Shown here piece by piece: positions 1-9,798 of a DNA stretch of 64,000 nt. A program made the position numbers and the translations under genes. Within the stretch, counting starts at the first letter, position 1; every line of letters begins with the position of its first letter. The stretch is from assembly GCF_027943255.1 (NCBI RefSeq), contig NC_072896.1, forward strand, positions 4,960,001 through 5,024,000, read 5' to 3'. The notes under the pieces were generated by a model. It saw nothing but the letters and a program-made list of their open reading frames with translations, did no database searches and was not told the DNA's origin. This stretch comes from Anastrepha obliqua (Eukaryota > Arthropoda > Insecta > Diptera > Tephritidae).

Positions 1-2318
1 GAATACTGGTACTGCAAGAGCGCTATTCAAGGCAGATCCCCCTCTTGCCAGTTCATAAGCTTTTTCGTTACCTTCTATGTTCCGGTGTCCCGGGACCCAA
101 ATCAAGGTTACTCTATGGTTTTCACTCAAGATGGTGAGGCTATTCCTACTTTGTTCTACCACTTTAGAGGTCGTTGTGCCGAACCCAGAGCCTGGATTGC
201 AGCTTGGCTATCCGAAAGAATAGCGATATTGCCCTTAAAAGAGAAATCTGCGATTAGTAACCTACAGGCTTCCCCAATTGCAAGTACTTCCGCTTGGAAG
301 ACGCTGCTGGTATTAGGGAGACGCACAAATTTTTCAATTCCAAGTCTATGAGAATATATACCAGCTCCAACACCACAGCCCATTTTACTGCCATCTGTAT
401 AGACTGTGGTATCGAAGTTGTTTAGAGAGAATCCCTTATTCCATTCTTTTTTAGATGGAAAGAGAGTGGCAAAATTCCTATTGAACGTTACCATCGGGAC
501 GATGTAGTCAGTCCTCACCGAGGTTAACTTAGTTTTTCGCGATAACAGACTAGCGTGACCATAAGTTTTTCCTTTCCAGCGACCCGCTTCATTTAACCTA
601 AATGCACTCATGGTTGCCGTCTTCTTTATATGTAGGTCTATTGGAATAACGTGTGTCAGTGCATTGAGAGCCTCTCTAGGACATGATCTAATTGCACCGA
701 CCGTTATTGCACAGGCTGATCTTTGTATTCTGCCGAGTAATTTGGTATTGTACTCTCTCCCTAGAGCTTTCCACCAAACTACCGAACCATACGTTAAAAT
801 GGGTCGTATAATTGTGTATAATGTATGCTTAGGTTGAAGACCCCATCTTCTTCCAAGCATACGTTTGCAGGCATATAAAGCAATTTCTGCTTTCCTTACC
901 CGTTCTTCGATGTTTAACTTCCAGCTAAGTTTGGAGTCCAAAATTACCCCTAAGTACTTTGCACTGGTTGATAAAGACAGAGTTTGTCCGTTGATATTTG
1001 GTAGGGTAAAAGTTGGTACCTTGTATCTGGTGGTAAAAAGCATAAGTTCTGTTTTACGCGGGTTTAAACTTAGCCCACATCCTGTGGCCCAAGAGTTAAG
1101 CTCGCCTAACGCCCTTTGGATGATCCCACTGATCGTATTTGGACACAGTCCTGACACCATTACCACCACATCATCAGCGTACGCCACCACTTTTACCCCA
1201 CCTCCATCAAGTTTTATTAAGATTTTGCTAATCACACATAGCCAAAGAAGTGGAGATAATACTCCCCCTTGTGGAGTGCCCCCGTGGACCTTCTTGGTTA
1301 TGTTGATGTTACCCATGTTAGCTTTGATGATCCTGGTTTCTAGCATGGAGATGACCCAGTTAATGATGCAACTGTCCACCTCCAGGTCTATCAACGCCCG
1401 TTGGATGGCATCTGTGCTAACATTGTTAAAGGCGCCTTCGATATCCAAGAACGCGGCCATGGTATAATGTTTGCTCTCTAGAGAGCCCTCTATTGTTCCG
1501 ATTACCTCGTGAAGCGCTGTCTCCGTAGATTTGCCTTTAAGGTATGCCTGTTGTGCAGTTGATATACCAGAGCTCTCCAAAGAGCTTCTGAGGTGCGTAT
1601 CCAAAAGTCTTTCAAAAGTTTTTAACAGGAAAGATGAAAGACTGATTGGCCTGAAGTCCTTCGCTGATTCATGTCCTCTTCTACCTACTTTTGGTATGAA
1701 GACGACCTTGACTAGTTTCCAGCTATCTGGAATATGGCCTAAGTTTAAACACGCTTTAAAAATTTCCTCTAGCCATGGTAGGATACAGTCCAAGGTTTCC
1801 TGTAACATCTTTGGAATGATCCCATCTGGCCCCGGAGATTTAAAGGGTGAGAAAGATTTGATTGCCCATGCAACTTTTTCTTTCGTAACAATTTCATTTG
1901 CAAGATGCTGTGGATTATATTGGCTCCGCCTAATGTTTCCCCTCTCACTTTCGTAAGCACTGCATCCCGGAAAATGCGTGTTTAGCAGAAGCTCTAGCGA
2001 TTCTTCTGCTGTAGCAGTCCAAGTTCCATCAGGTTTCTTGACCCAAGAAGCCATTGAGTGGTCTTTGGAAAGAACACGGCTGAGCCTAGCAGAATCCCTG
2101 GTGGATTCGATTGACGAACAAAATTCCCTCCAGCTCTCTTTTTTGGCGGCCCTGATTGCCTTCTTGTACTGTCTCCGACTTTCTCTGTACAATTCCCAAT
2201 TTCCCGTCGAGTAGCTGAGGTTAAACGTTGATCTAGATTTTTCCCTTAGTTTTAAGAGCTCACTGCTCCACCAATGAGGGTGAGTTTTTTTGCTAAAGGG
2301 GCGCCGAGGGGCGATATA
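1..2318 (-). mobile_element. 5'-truncated non-LTR retrotransposon (LINE) with RT and RNase H
   Basis: Coding potential runs on the minus strand from about 2318 to the left edge of the window. Upstream of the first Met the same frame stays open with LINE-like residues (KKTHPHWWSSELLKLREKSR), then stops making sense near 2318-2330, where AT-rich flank begins. The apurinic-type endonuclease expected upstream of the RT is absent, so this copy is 5' truncated, as is usual for target-primed insertion. Its 3' end lies outside the window. RT plus RNase H points to the I/LOA/R1-type LINE groups; the exact clade is not certain. Confidence 0.85.
156..2192 (-). CDS. LINE ORF2 fragment: reverse transcriptase plus RNase H, frameshifted near its 3' end
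   Basis: The 678-residue frame has the reverse-transcriptase core: KSPGPDGI near residue 119, the GTPQGGVLSP turn at about 305-314, and the catalytic YADD at 338-341. An RNase H domain follows with YTDGSKMG (Asp600), FQAEVLAI (Glu635) and LSDSQAA (Asp661). The frame stops at 156. RNase H coding then resumes in another minus-strand frame: from about 165 down to position 1 it reads a conserved WVPGHRNIEGNEKAYELA segment, so a frameshift has split the domain. The protein would copy its own RNA at a nicked chromosomal target. The copy is probably inactive because it lacks the endonuclease and carries the frameshift. Plus-strand frames across it are antisense shadows. Confidence 0.85.
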   Translation of the reverse strand: MYRESRRQYKKAIRAAKKESWREFCSSIESTRDSARLSRVLSKDHSMASWVKKPDGTWTATAEESLELLLNTHFPGCSAYESERGNIRRSQYNPQHLANEIVTKEKVAWAIKSFSPFKSPGPDGIIPKMLQETLDCILPWLEEIFKACLNLGHIPDSWKLVKVVFIPKVGRRGHESAKDFRPISLSSFLLKTFERLLDTHLRSSLESSGISTAQQAYLKGKSTETALHEVIGTIEGSLESKHYTMAAFLDIEGAFNNVSTDAIQRALIDLEVDSCIINWVISMLETRIIKANMGNINITKKVHGGTPQGGVLSPLLWLCVISKILIKLDGGGVKVVAYADDVVVMVSGLCPNTISGIIQRALGELNSWATGCGLSLNPRKTELMLFTTRYKVPTFTLPNINGQTLSLSTSAKYLGVILDSKLSWKLNIEERVRKAEIALYACKRMLGRRWGLQPKHTLYTIIRPILTYGSVVWWKALGREYNTKLLGRIQRSACAITVGAIRSCPREALNALTHVIPIDLHIKKTATMSAFRLNEAGRWKGKTYGHASLLSRKTKLTSVRTDYIVPMVTFNRNFATLFPSKKEWNKGFSLNNFDTTVYTDGSKMGCGVGAGIYSHRLGIEKFVRLPNTSSVFQAEVLAIGEACRLLIADFSFKGNIAILSDSQAAIQALGSAQRPLKW

Positions 2319-2735
2319 ATAATAATTAATTTAAACAGGTACAGGTGGTTTTTCAAGTAGTTAGGAATGCAAGAGTAATCGTGACTTGGGTGTCCAAACT
2401 CCGAACTTACGGGGGCAAAGCATAGTAAAGTAAGGCGTGAGTACGCTCAAAGTTTGTTTTTAGTCAACTAAATGTATGATGCTTCTGTTTTTATTCTATG
2501 AAAGAATTCATTAGGGCCAGAACACTTAAGTAACAGAATTGCGTCATATTGGCGAAATTTCGCAACTTCACGATCAGTTTTGAATTTAAAAAATAATTCA
2601 GAAAATATACTATATTACTCTGGGATTAAGTTTAACCATTTTTTTTTTTTTTTCAATATCTTACTTATATTTAGTTGTATATACAGTCTGTATCAGAAAA
2701 AAGGAACCGCGATTATTAATGAAGTATAAAAGATA
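2319..2735. other. Non-coding spacer between transposons
   Basis: AT-rich sequence with a T16 run at about 2638-2654. I see no coding pattern. It separates the truncated LINE from the TA-flanked element that starts at 2738. Confidence 0.5.
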
Positions 2736-2737
2736 TA

Positions 2738-3341
2738 CAGTAGATTCTGTTTTTATGCGGTAGATACGTTCCGCAAGAAACAGAATAAAAAAAACCGCAT
2801 AAAAAAAGCTACCAGTTCTATAGTAAAACTATAGATACGTTTCAAAAGTGCTAAGAACCGCAGAAATCCGAAATAATGTAATAAAATCGCATAAAAAAAG
2901 GGCACTAGTCCCATATTATAACTATAGATACGTTACATAGACCGCATGAATCTGAAATAATTAAATAAAATCGCATAAGCAAAATATTGTATTTTTGAAA
3001 ATTATATCTTTATTTAAGAAACGTCAGAATCGAAAAATAAATTTACGTCAGAAATAGAATCAGACAATACCCATATGTTGCGCATTCGTTTAGGATTTGG
3101 CGTAAAATCACTTTCGTCACTTGAGGAAATGTACACGTCTGATCTAGATGGTTATGCAGGCGGCTCCATACTTGTAGGGTTAGCATTTCTGATGTAATCT
3201 GTGATGAGTGTTTGCTTAGCTGGTTTAGAATCTTGTTTATATGTACAATTCCCGATAGGTCGACATGCATTTTTTAATTTAAAAAAAAACCGCACTATTT
3301 CAAAACCGCATAAAAAAGCCGCATAAAAACAGAACCTACTG
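2738..3341. mobile_element. Pogo/Tigger-like TIR element, decayed
   Basis: The left end reads CAGTAGATTCTGTTTTTATG and the right end is its inverse (CAGTAGGTTCTGTTTTTATG), continuing as a match through about 23 bases with one difference. A TA dinucleotide flanks both sides (2736-2737 and 3342-3343), as for Tc1/mariner/pogo insertions. Short motifs such as ACTATAGATACGTT and CGCATAAAAAAAG recur inside. A minus-strand frame of 75 codons at 3043-3270 may be the eroded C-terminal end of a pogo-type transposase, but this rests on general resemblance only. The right end lies 12 bases from the mariner copy that follows. Confidence 0.7.
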
Positions 3342-3355
3342 TACTTATATAAATA

Positions 3356-4197
3356 TTAGGTGCGCAACTAAGTTCCCGCTGTTTGTCAATAGATGCCGCC
3401 AACAGTGTCTGCTAGTCGATTCTAACATAACCCAAACGTCATAAACCAAACTTCGACATATGGTAAACAAACTACTTCCATACATTAGCGATTTTATTTT
3501 GGTATCATATACTTATGGTTTTGTAAAATGTCTGATTTTGTGAAGAATAATCGTCATTTGCGGGAAGTGTTGATTTTCCTCTTTCATTCGAAAAAACCGG
3601 CGGCTGAAGCGCATCGAGAGCTACAAAAAGTTTATGGAGATGCTGCTTTAAGTGAAACAGAAACAACGTGCCGAGATTGGTTCCGTCGCTTCAAAGACGG
3701 TGATTTTAATGTTGACGACCATCCGCGTGAAGGAAGGCATTGCTCAATGAGGATCCGTGTCAAACGCAAGAAGAGCTTGCTTCAGTATCAGCGGTTGCAT
3801 GCTTTGGGAATTATTCAGAAACAGGGGACTTGGATTCCTTATAAGTTAAAACCAAGTGATGTTGAACGTCGTTTTTGCGCCTGTGAACATTTGCTCCAGC
3901 GGCAAAAAATGAAGGGTTTTCGTCATCGCATCGTGGCGGGTGATGAAAAATGGCCGAATATTCGCTCTGCGAAGGTTATGCTATGTATTTGGGGGGACCA
4001 AGTTGGTGTTATTTATTATGAATAGCCTCAAATGATGAACAGTTTTACCGCAACGGTATACGAGATCTACCAGAAATATGGGAAAAAGTAGTAGCCAGCG
4101 ATGGGCAATACTTTCAATGATTCACTTGTAACCATTTTTTCAGAATAAAGTTGTATTTTCAACAAAAACAACAGCGAGAACTTAGTTGCGCACCTAA
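3356..4197 (+). mobile_element. Internally deleted mariner transposon
   Basis: The terminal inverted repeats start TTAGGTGCGCAACTAAGTTC at 3356 and, inverted, end at 4197. TA flanks both sides (3354-3355 and 4198-4199). The element is 842 bp, against roughly 1.3 kb for a complete mariner. The missing part is the middle and later region of the transposase gene. The TIR core CAACTAAG resembles mellifera/rosa-type mariners of flies (family knowledge, not searched). Confidence 0.88.
3528..4025 (+). pseudogene. Mariner transposase, internally deleted
   Basis: The 165-codon frame opens with the mariner N-terminal helix-turn-helix region (FHSKKPAAEAHRELQKVYGD, then CRDWFRRFKDGDF). It reaches the first catalytic Asp in IVAGDEKW (about residue 138). 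It then jumps straight to SAKVMLCIWGDQVGVIYYE, which in full-length mariners follows a further stretch after GDEKW. Another break follows: past the stop the sequence to about 4121 still carries mariner C-terminal residues (YRNGIRDLPEIWEKVV). The second and third catalytic Asp residues are lost, so it cannot be active. The gene sits between both intact TIRs and could still be a substrate for an active transposase elsewhere. Confidence 0.85.
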
Positions 4198-4199
4198 TA

Positions 4200-4684
4200 C
4201 ATAAAAATTTTTTACATGAAAGTATGTACAAAACTACGAGTCGCAATTACTCAATAAGCCGTGTAGTCTTCTTCGTTATCGACTATAGACTGGCATGTTC
4301 TCCATGCTTTGAACCAGCTTTTCTGCGTAGCTCGTTGGCAAACACGACTAGATTTTGCAAACTTCACGCACGAGTTGCTCTAAATCATGGACTGGCCCTC
4401 CGGCAAGATGCGGGGCTTGTTCGAGCTCCAATCACAACCGCAGTGTTGCATGCTTTGTGAAAGTATCAGGTTCGATGTAAAATTCTGGTAACATTGTCAA
4501 AAGCATCACGTTCGAAGTGTCAAAAATTTGGAAAATGTTGCACGCGAATACAAATAAATCGGAATCAAAAATATTTTTTTTGCCGAACGACGTGCCCCGA
4601 ACAAGCCCGCACTTTCACAGTTCCCCACACGAAATATATCTTGAAGTTACAAAAAAATCGGTTCTTTTCATCTGACACAGACTT
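4200..4684. other. Uncharacterised spacer
   Basis: Short open frames here have no recognisable motif. A short inverted match (GCGGGCTTGTTCG-like, near 4412 and 4597) is present but is too short to define an element. Confidence 0.35.
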
Positions 4685-4870
4685 TATATATATATATAAT
4701 TGGCGCGTACCCCCTTTTTTGGGTGTTTGGCCGAGCTTTTCCCTCTATTTATGGCGTGCGTCTTGATGTTCCACAAATGGAGGGACCTACAGTTTTAAGC
4801 CGTATTTTTTATGAGGAGCCTTTTCATGCCAGAAATACACTCGGGAGTTTGCCATTGCCTGCCGAGGGGG
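4685..4870 (-). repeat. SINE copy A (3' part, tRNA head missing)
   Basis: On the plus strand this reads GGCGCGTACCCCC, then GTGTTTGGCCGAGC, GGAGGGACCTACAG and GCCATTGCCTGCCGAGGGG, matching the bodies of the copies at 33.0, 38.4 and 41.9 kb. It lies on the minus strand. An AT dinucleotide tail is at 4684-4699. The tRNA-like head that should follow 4870 is missing, so the copy is 5' truncated. Confidence 0.75.
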
Positions 4871-4889
4871 ATATTTAGTTATAATTTAA

Positions 4890-5884
4890 GGGGACCTGGT
4901 GGTCTAGAAATTTCAAAAAATCGATTTTTTGGTTTTTCGATATTTCGAAAGTATAGTATCTTTAGAACATATCGCACCCTAAATACAAAAGGGTCACAAC
5001 TCAAAATGTACTTCTGCTCAAATATGAACGAGACGTTATCAATAAAACGGTGCGCGGATGACATAAGGCAAAAATAAATTTTTTGTTTTTTAGTAGGACT
5101 GTTATAAGCTTACATGGCAAATTTCAGCGTGATATGTCACATAGTTTGTTTTCTGTGCTACTGCAAACAAGTCAAGCTCGAGTGTGGAAAATTTTGAGTT
5201 GTGACCCTTTTGTATTTAGGGTACGATATGTACTGTGAAATTTTCATGCGGAAGTTCCCAATATTATAGCTTCTACAGCCTAACTAACTAGGCCTATTAA
5301 CTAGGTAGAGAGCGGTCCGCCCGCTTCTGTACCTCAAACTTTAAACTCATTGATCTCGAAACGACTTTTTTCGGCACGGCGGGGATGAAAACAAAAAAAC
5401 TATTCAACCGAATCACTTGAAATTTAGATATGTTGTTCACAACATGTATGTGTATCGTCGGAACTAGAATCATAATTTTATTTAAATAATTTCCTATTTT
5501 TTAAACTAAAAAACTAGTGAAAAAACCAGATTTTACGAACTTTTTTTTCAAAAGTGCGCCATTTTGTCAATTTTTCATTTTTTCGATTTGTTCTAGTTTT
5601 GACCATAACTGCACTCTTTCTGATTAAGAATCTTCTTGAATTTTGTGTTTCAGATGAGTAGAAGTCTCGAAATCATTTACACCGTGCGGGTTCGATTTTT
5701 CGAGAGGGTCATCTTCAGCGGCAATTTAATAAATATTGTTTCAAAAGTAAAAAAAAATTTTTGTATGCTCAATAAACGTACTAATAAGCCTGAAAAGTTG
5801 AAACATCGCTTTTTAAATTTTTAATGGCAAAAAAAAAATCGTCAAAATAGGTGAAATTTTCGTGTTCTAGACCACCGGGTACCT
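4890..5884. mobile_element. TTAA-flanked TIR element (piggyBac-type target), non-coding
   Basis: TTAA occurs at 4886-4889 and 5885-5888. Inside, the termini are imperfect inverted repeats of about 20 bases (GGGGACCTGGTGGTCTAGAA against AGGTACCCGGTGGTCTAGAA, three differences). The left interior, TTTCAAAAAATCGATTTTTT, is shared with the TTAA element at 9799, so the two are probably related. A separate internal inverted repeat lies at 4968-5007 and 5191-5230. No transposase coding is visible. TTAA duplication is the hallmark of piggyBac-like transposition; assignment to that superfamily is inference. Confidence 0.65.
4968..5230. repeat. Internal 40-bp inverted repeat (hairpin with 183-base loop)
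   Basis: The arm at 4968-5007 (core CCCTAAATACAAAAGGGTCA) is repeated inverted at 5191-5230 with a single mismatch. It lies inside the TTAA element and could fold into a long hairpin or mark a nested insertion. Confidence 0.75.
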
Positions 5885-5888
5885 TTAA

Positions 5889-7527
5889 GTAAAAAAAGCG
5901 TTTGCTACCATTTTTACCAAAAAGGTATTTAATTTTTCAACTTTCTTCACCCTTCTTAAATGCGACCTTTTCCAAGGGAGTGTCAGAATTCTGATGTCGC
6001 AAGTGAGCAAACCTTTAATCATTGAATCATGAGATTTAATAAGTAAAACAGGATTGTTACAAAAAAATAACGGGCCATAAATAATATACAAACATATTGA
6101 ATGAACATTTTCAATCATCAGTTTACATAAACTACTTCCAAAAGTCGACAGTCGAACCAAAATTATCGAACAGGTTCTGCAATGCACTTCCAAGTGAATT
6201 TCATTGGAATTTTCTGGCGATTCTGAATTAGAAACCTGAAAATAAATATTTATTTCATATAACCACTAAGGAAACAAATTGGAAAATTTGCCAATAGACG
6301 CATGTAATTAAATTTCTTAATCTATGTCATAATAATATTGAACCCCCGAACTCCTATGAATTAAAACAAACTGTTTTGCTTTTATGCTGATTAATAATTT
6401 GTGCATGTTTATTTAAATCTTTAATTTGCATATTTTTTAATACGTGTACGTGCATTTAGTTGCCACAAATAATACTTTTCTGCAAGCCGCAAGATAAATT
6501 AATACGCGTTTTATAAAATACACTGCAGTGTGTACGAATAAATAAATATCACTTATACATACATTAAATAATGTTTATCAAAAAAGTTCTTTTCCATGGA
6601 TTCATCCGAAAGCAGTATGTAAGGTATGTTTAGCTATGAAATTTCATAATCATTAAAGTTTAAATGATTTTATGGTTAAGTTACTTATGGAAATGTGATG
6701 TCATGGATTTGTGAAATTCGATTTTCTGGGCATGAGTGTTTAAATTATGATACTGTAATGCATTTAAAAAGTTGTAGGAGTGTATGCGTGTTGTTGTGTT
6801 GTATATAAAGCACTCGAAGGCATTTAGTCATTATTAGTCTAAAGCTGATTTGCTTCAATGAACGATTCAGTTAAAAAATAAATTGCTTGCTAGCTAAAGA
6901 ACTAACAGAGCTTCTTTTTATATATTAATTAGTTTTTTTTTCAGAGATGGTTGTTGTGCTGTATTTGCAGAAAATATATTTCATATGGGCTTATTGATTA
7001 TAATGTGCCACATACACATAGCTTTTAAGTACATAAAAATGAGATTCAAAGATATTCAAAGCAAATTTAACAAAAATAAACTTAAAGTACTTGCAAAAAA
7101 ATGTTAAGTAGGCAAAGTAATTTTAAAAATTATAAATGTTTTAATACTGATAAACATTGAAATCTATTCAATTCAGTAAATTAAAAGAAAATTAAAATTA
7201 AATTGAATGCTTGATTTTTATCATTTACCGCCATAATAAGAATTAGCGGCATTGAAACTAAGGCATTCTAAGTGGCGAATAACCTGAACGCAATTAATAA
7301 AAGTTTTACAAAAAATTTTAAAATTTGAAATTCTATACGTTTTTAAGATTTTTAAGCTGGCATGCAATTGCGTTCACAGTTTGACAACTTTTTTTGTCAA
7401 CGATATACGAGTATAAATCCATACCAAATCAAAGTCAATGCGCATAGTTGCAAACTATCAATATTACTTTGAACTGCAGTACACTTAAGCCAAAAGCACA
7501 TTTTTTCGATTCTTAATTTGGCAGTTA
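5889..7527. other. AT-rich region downstream of spi
   Basis: No coding, RNA or transposon signature is visible. The region has very high A+T and lies 3' of spi, so it may hold distal 3' UTR or regulatory sequence. A plus-strand TATATAAA at 6802-6809 followed by TCATT at 6828-6832 is the only promoter-like arrangement noticed. Confidence 0.4.
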
Positions 7528-7533
7528 TTTATT
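7528..7533 (-). terminator. Candidate spi poly(A) signal
   Basis: AATAAA on the minus strand (TTTATT on plus), about 66 bases past the spi stop codon. It would give a very short 3' UTR, and more distal signals exist in the AT-rich DNA further left. Its use is unproven. Confidence 0.3.
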
Positions 7534-7598
7534 TCACAAATACAACACAATTTCCATCACATCTCTCTATATTTTTATGCGTAGATTTCTTATTCTCT

Positions 7599-8423
7599 CT
7601 ACAATTTTGTAGTGCGCTTGATAGCAAATGACATAGAAATCGCTTCAATGTAACGACGCAATGAGGGCGCCCCACCGGCATTCTCAGCAGCGCCATGGAC
7701 ACGACCACGCCGCATGCCAACGCCTCCAGCTCCACCGCCAACAACTCGTACCTCTGCACCGCAACATTGTTTTTCATTGCAGTAACGACATGCTTTGGTT
7801 GTAAAATAGCTATTTTCATTCTCCTCATCTTCATATTCATCCTCAATGGTGGCGCCGCCAGTAACTTCGTACTCATTACAGCCAAGTGTCGAAATTTTAC
7901 TGCGCTGCTCGTAGCGCAAATACAGGGTCAAGCAGATGAAAAGTACAAAGAGTAGCACGCAAATTGCGCCACTTGCAATGCTCGCCTCCTCCAACATTGG
8001 ACGTGGACGTTTGGGCAAGAATGAGGCATCGTATTCCTTGTACTCACAACGTGGCCCCATAAATCCGTTTGCGCATTCGCAATTATACATCACTGAATCG
8101 CCCAGCTTGACGGAGAAGCAAGTGGCGTCGTTGAGACAGTACCAAGCATCATAGTTCAGTGGGCACTTGTAGGTAGGGAATGTGATATTTGGGCGTTGTG
8201 TTGTTGTGGTAGTCGTTGTCGGCTCCGTGGTGGTAGTGGTTGTAGATGTGGTTGACTTCTGCGACGAAACCGAGGAGCCGCCCGAGGATAGAGTGCGTGG
8301 CTTCGGTATGGAGCGACTCGAGCATGCGTTGGCCGTGGATGGCTGCTTCAAAAGGCAGACGAGCAGCAAAGTCATAGAGCTGACGCTGAAGAGCAGCGTG
8401 CACTTGCGCTTGAGTAAAAACAT
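7599..8423 (-). CDS. spi: Spitz, membrane-anchored EGF-receptor ligand precursor
   Basis: Predicted 274-residue type I membrane protein in one open frame. A hydrophobic signal peptide (about 1-33) is followed by CSSR with Cys34, the position palmitoylated in Drosophila Spitz. A Ser/Thr-rich spacer with long Thr runs (57-75) precedes the EGF domain, whose six cysteines are C87, C96, C102, C115, C117 and C126. LPKRPRPMLEEASIASGA leads into the transmembrane segment (about 149-170); ASIASGA is the rhomboid-protease site of this family. The tail is acidic, then Cys- and Gly-rich, and ends MSFAIKRTTKL, matching the Spitz C-terminus and favouring Spitz over Keren or Gurken. In flies the precursor is trafficked by Star, cleaved by Rhomboid and activates EGFR. 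The first ATG is chosen because it gives the signal peptide; Met17 would also leave one. The tail is longer than in Drosophila (about 234 residues in total). Confidence 0.93.
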   Translation of the reverse strand: MFLLKRKCTLLFSVSSMTLLLVCLLKQPSTANACSSRSIPKPRTLSSGGSSVSSQKSTTSTTTTTTEPTTTTTTTQRPNITFPTYKCPLNYDAWYCLNDATCFSVKLGDSVMYNCECANGFMGPRCEYKEYDASFLPKRPRPMLEEASIASGAICVLLFVLFICLTLYLRYEQRSKISTLGCNEYEVTGGATIEDEYEDEENENSYFTTKACRYCNEKQCCGAEVRVVGGGAGGVGMRRGRVHGAAENAGGAPSLRRYIEAISMSFAIKRTTKL

Positions 8424-9425
8424 TGTTGAGTATTTATTTACTTGGTTTTCGTTTTAGGTTCTTTGTTTTGTAGAAGTAGAGAGTGAATTGTATGAGTAAA
8501 ACTACACTTAAATAAAAGAATGTGTTGAATACTTGAGTGAGTGTAGGATGCGTGAGTGGCAAACTCGTAACTGAGTTTTGGTTTCCGCTGCACGAAATAC
8601 TGTTTCTTGGAATGGAAATTATTTGTGGTAAAAAGTTCAGTGCTTTTTATAAAGAAAAATAAATATTACTAGAAATAAGTTTTAATCTGGTTATAAATGT
8701 TTATGAATTAGTTATTAATTAAAATTTAAGATCTTTGATTTCAGTTGCTTTCAACGAGGTTAGTTAATATTACAGTTCTAACAGCAATTTTTACAAGTCG
8801 ACACGGACAAATAATTGTTGCATGAGATTCTCACAGCTACTTCTTATACAGTTATTCTATTTGGTTTAAACATTTACACATGTGAGTGTGTGAGTGTGTA
8901 TGTGTGTAACTATTACATTTGACTCTATTAAACAGAAAATCAAGTTCGACTATATTCGAACAAAACTTTTTATCACAATTGACGCATGTATCGGAACTTG
9001 AACGACGGAAATTTCATGCAAACATTAAATAGCAGTAAATTCAATACAAATAATATTCGATTTAATTAGGTTTTCGCCTTCAAAACAATTACGCTTAAAT
9101 ATATTCGAAAAACGAAAATTATAAACACAAAATTCGATGTCCAAAATTACAAAAAATCAGTTTTTATCGTTGTCGTTATTGTTAGTCCTTGTGGAAAATG
9201 TGTGCCCTTTGTTGTACACCTGCGAAAATAAGAATAAACAAATTACATTTTTTAAGCTATCTGTAATAAGTGTGGGGCTTCTATGCAGTAGCTAATACTC
9301 GCAGCTAAAGAAATTTATCTAACTAAAGTTAGGAAACGAAGAAAATAAATCAAAGTTTAGTAGTAAAATTTGTATTTAGTGTTAGTGAAATTATAATAAA
9401 TTGGCTTTACGCCATAAAAATTATA
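8424..9425. other. 5' flank of the spi coding exon, probably 5' UTR/intron
   Basis: Minus-strand sequence just upstream of the spi ATG. Several pyrimidine-rich stretches ending in AG could be splice acceptors, but none can be chosen by eye. A short GT-rich run is at 8880-8905. No other gene is seen. Confidence 0.4.
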
Positions 9426-9427
9426 TA

Positions 9428-9787
9428 CAGGGTTGGCCATATTAAACTGACCCATGTGATTATTAAAAAAATATGGAAAAAGAAACATTTTTTTGTGTTT
9501 CATTGTGAAAAACATTTAATTTAGTTCAAGGAGATTCGTTTACATCACTTTTTGAATATGATATCGCGCAAGTGGTCGCCCTTAGCTCGTATAGCGTAAT
9601 GTGCCCGTTTTTCGGCGTTTTCCATAGTTTTGGCCAGCGTCTCGGCCGATATGGCGGCTATTTCCCGTCGGATATTGGCCTTAAGTGCGCCTAGTGTATT
9701 TGGCTTGTTGACGTAAACCTTAGATTTCAAATTACAGTAAAAAGTTATAGGGTTACTCAATGGGTCAGTTTAATATGGCCAACCCTG
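9428..9787 (-). mobile_element. 360-bp TIR element with perfect 28-bp ends (IS630/Tc1-mariner type)
   Basis: Both ends are perfect 28-base inverted repeats beginning CAGGGTTGGCCATATTAAAC. They are flanked by TA at 9426-9427 and 9788-9789. Inside is only the C-terminal end of a transposase on the minus strand. This is a deletion derivative: ends intact, catalytic core gone. Perfect TIRs suggest recent mobility or recent origin. Confidence 0.85.
9545..9760 (-). pseudogene. C-terminal fragment of a DDE transposase (TIR element)
   Basis: The 71-codon frame contains KVYVNKPNTLGALKANIRRE followed by MENAEKRAHYA and GDHLRDIIFKK. This is the conserved C-terminal pattern (x-KVYVxKPxTxxxLKxxIRxEI...HLxDIIF) of arthropod transposases of the IS630/Tc1-mariner group. 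The DDE residues lie upstream in complete proteins and are deleted here. A related fragment is at 36.9 kb. Confidence 0.75.
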
Positions 9788-9798
9788 TACATTGTTAA

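Noticed and set aside
865..1467. 200-codon plus-strand frame
   Set aside because: Antisense shadow of the LINE reverse transcriptase; no motif of its own.
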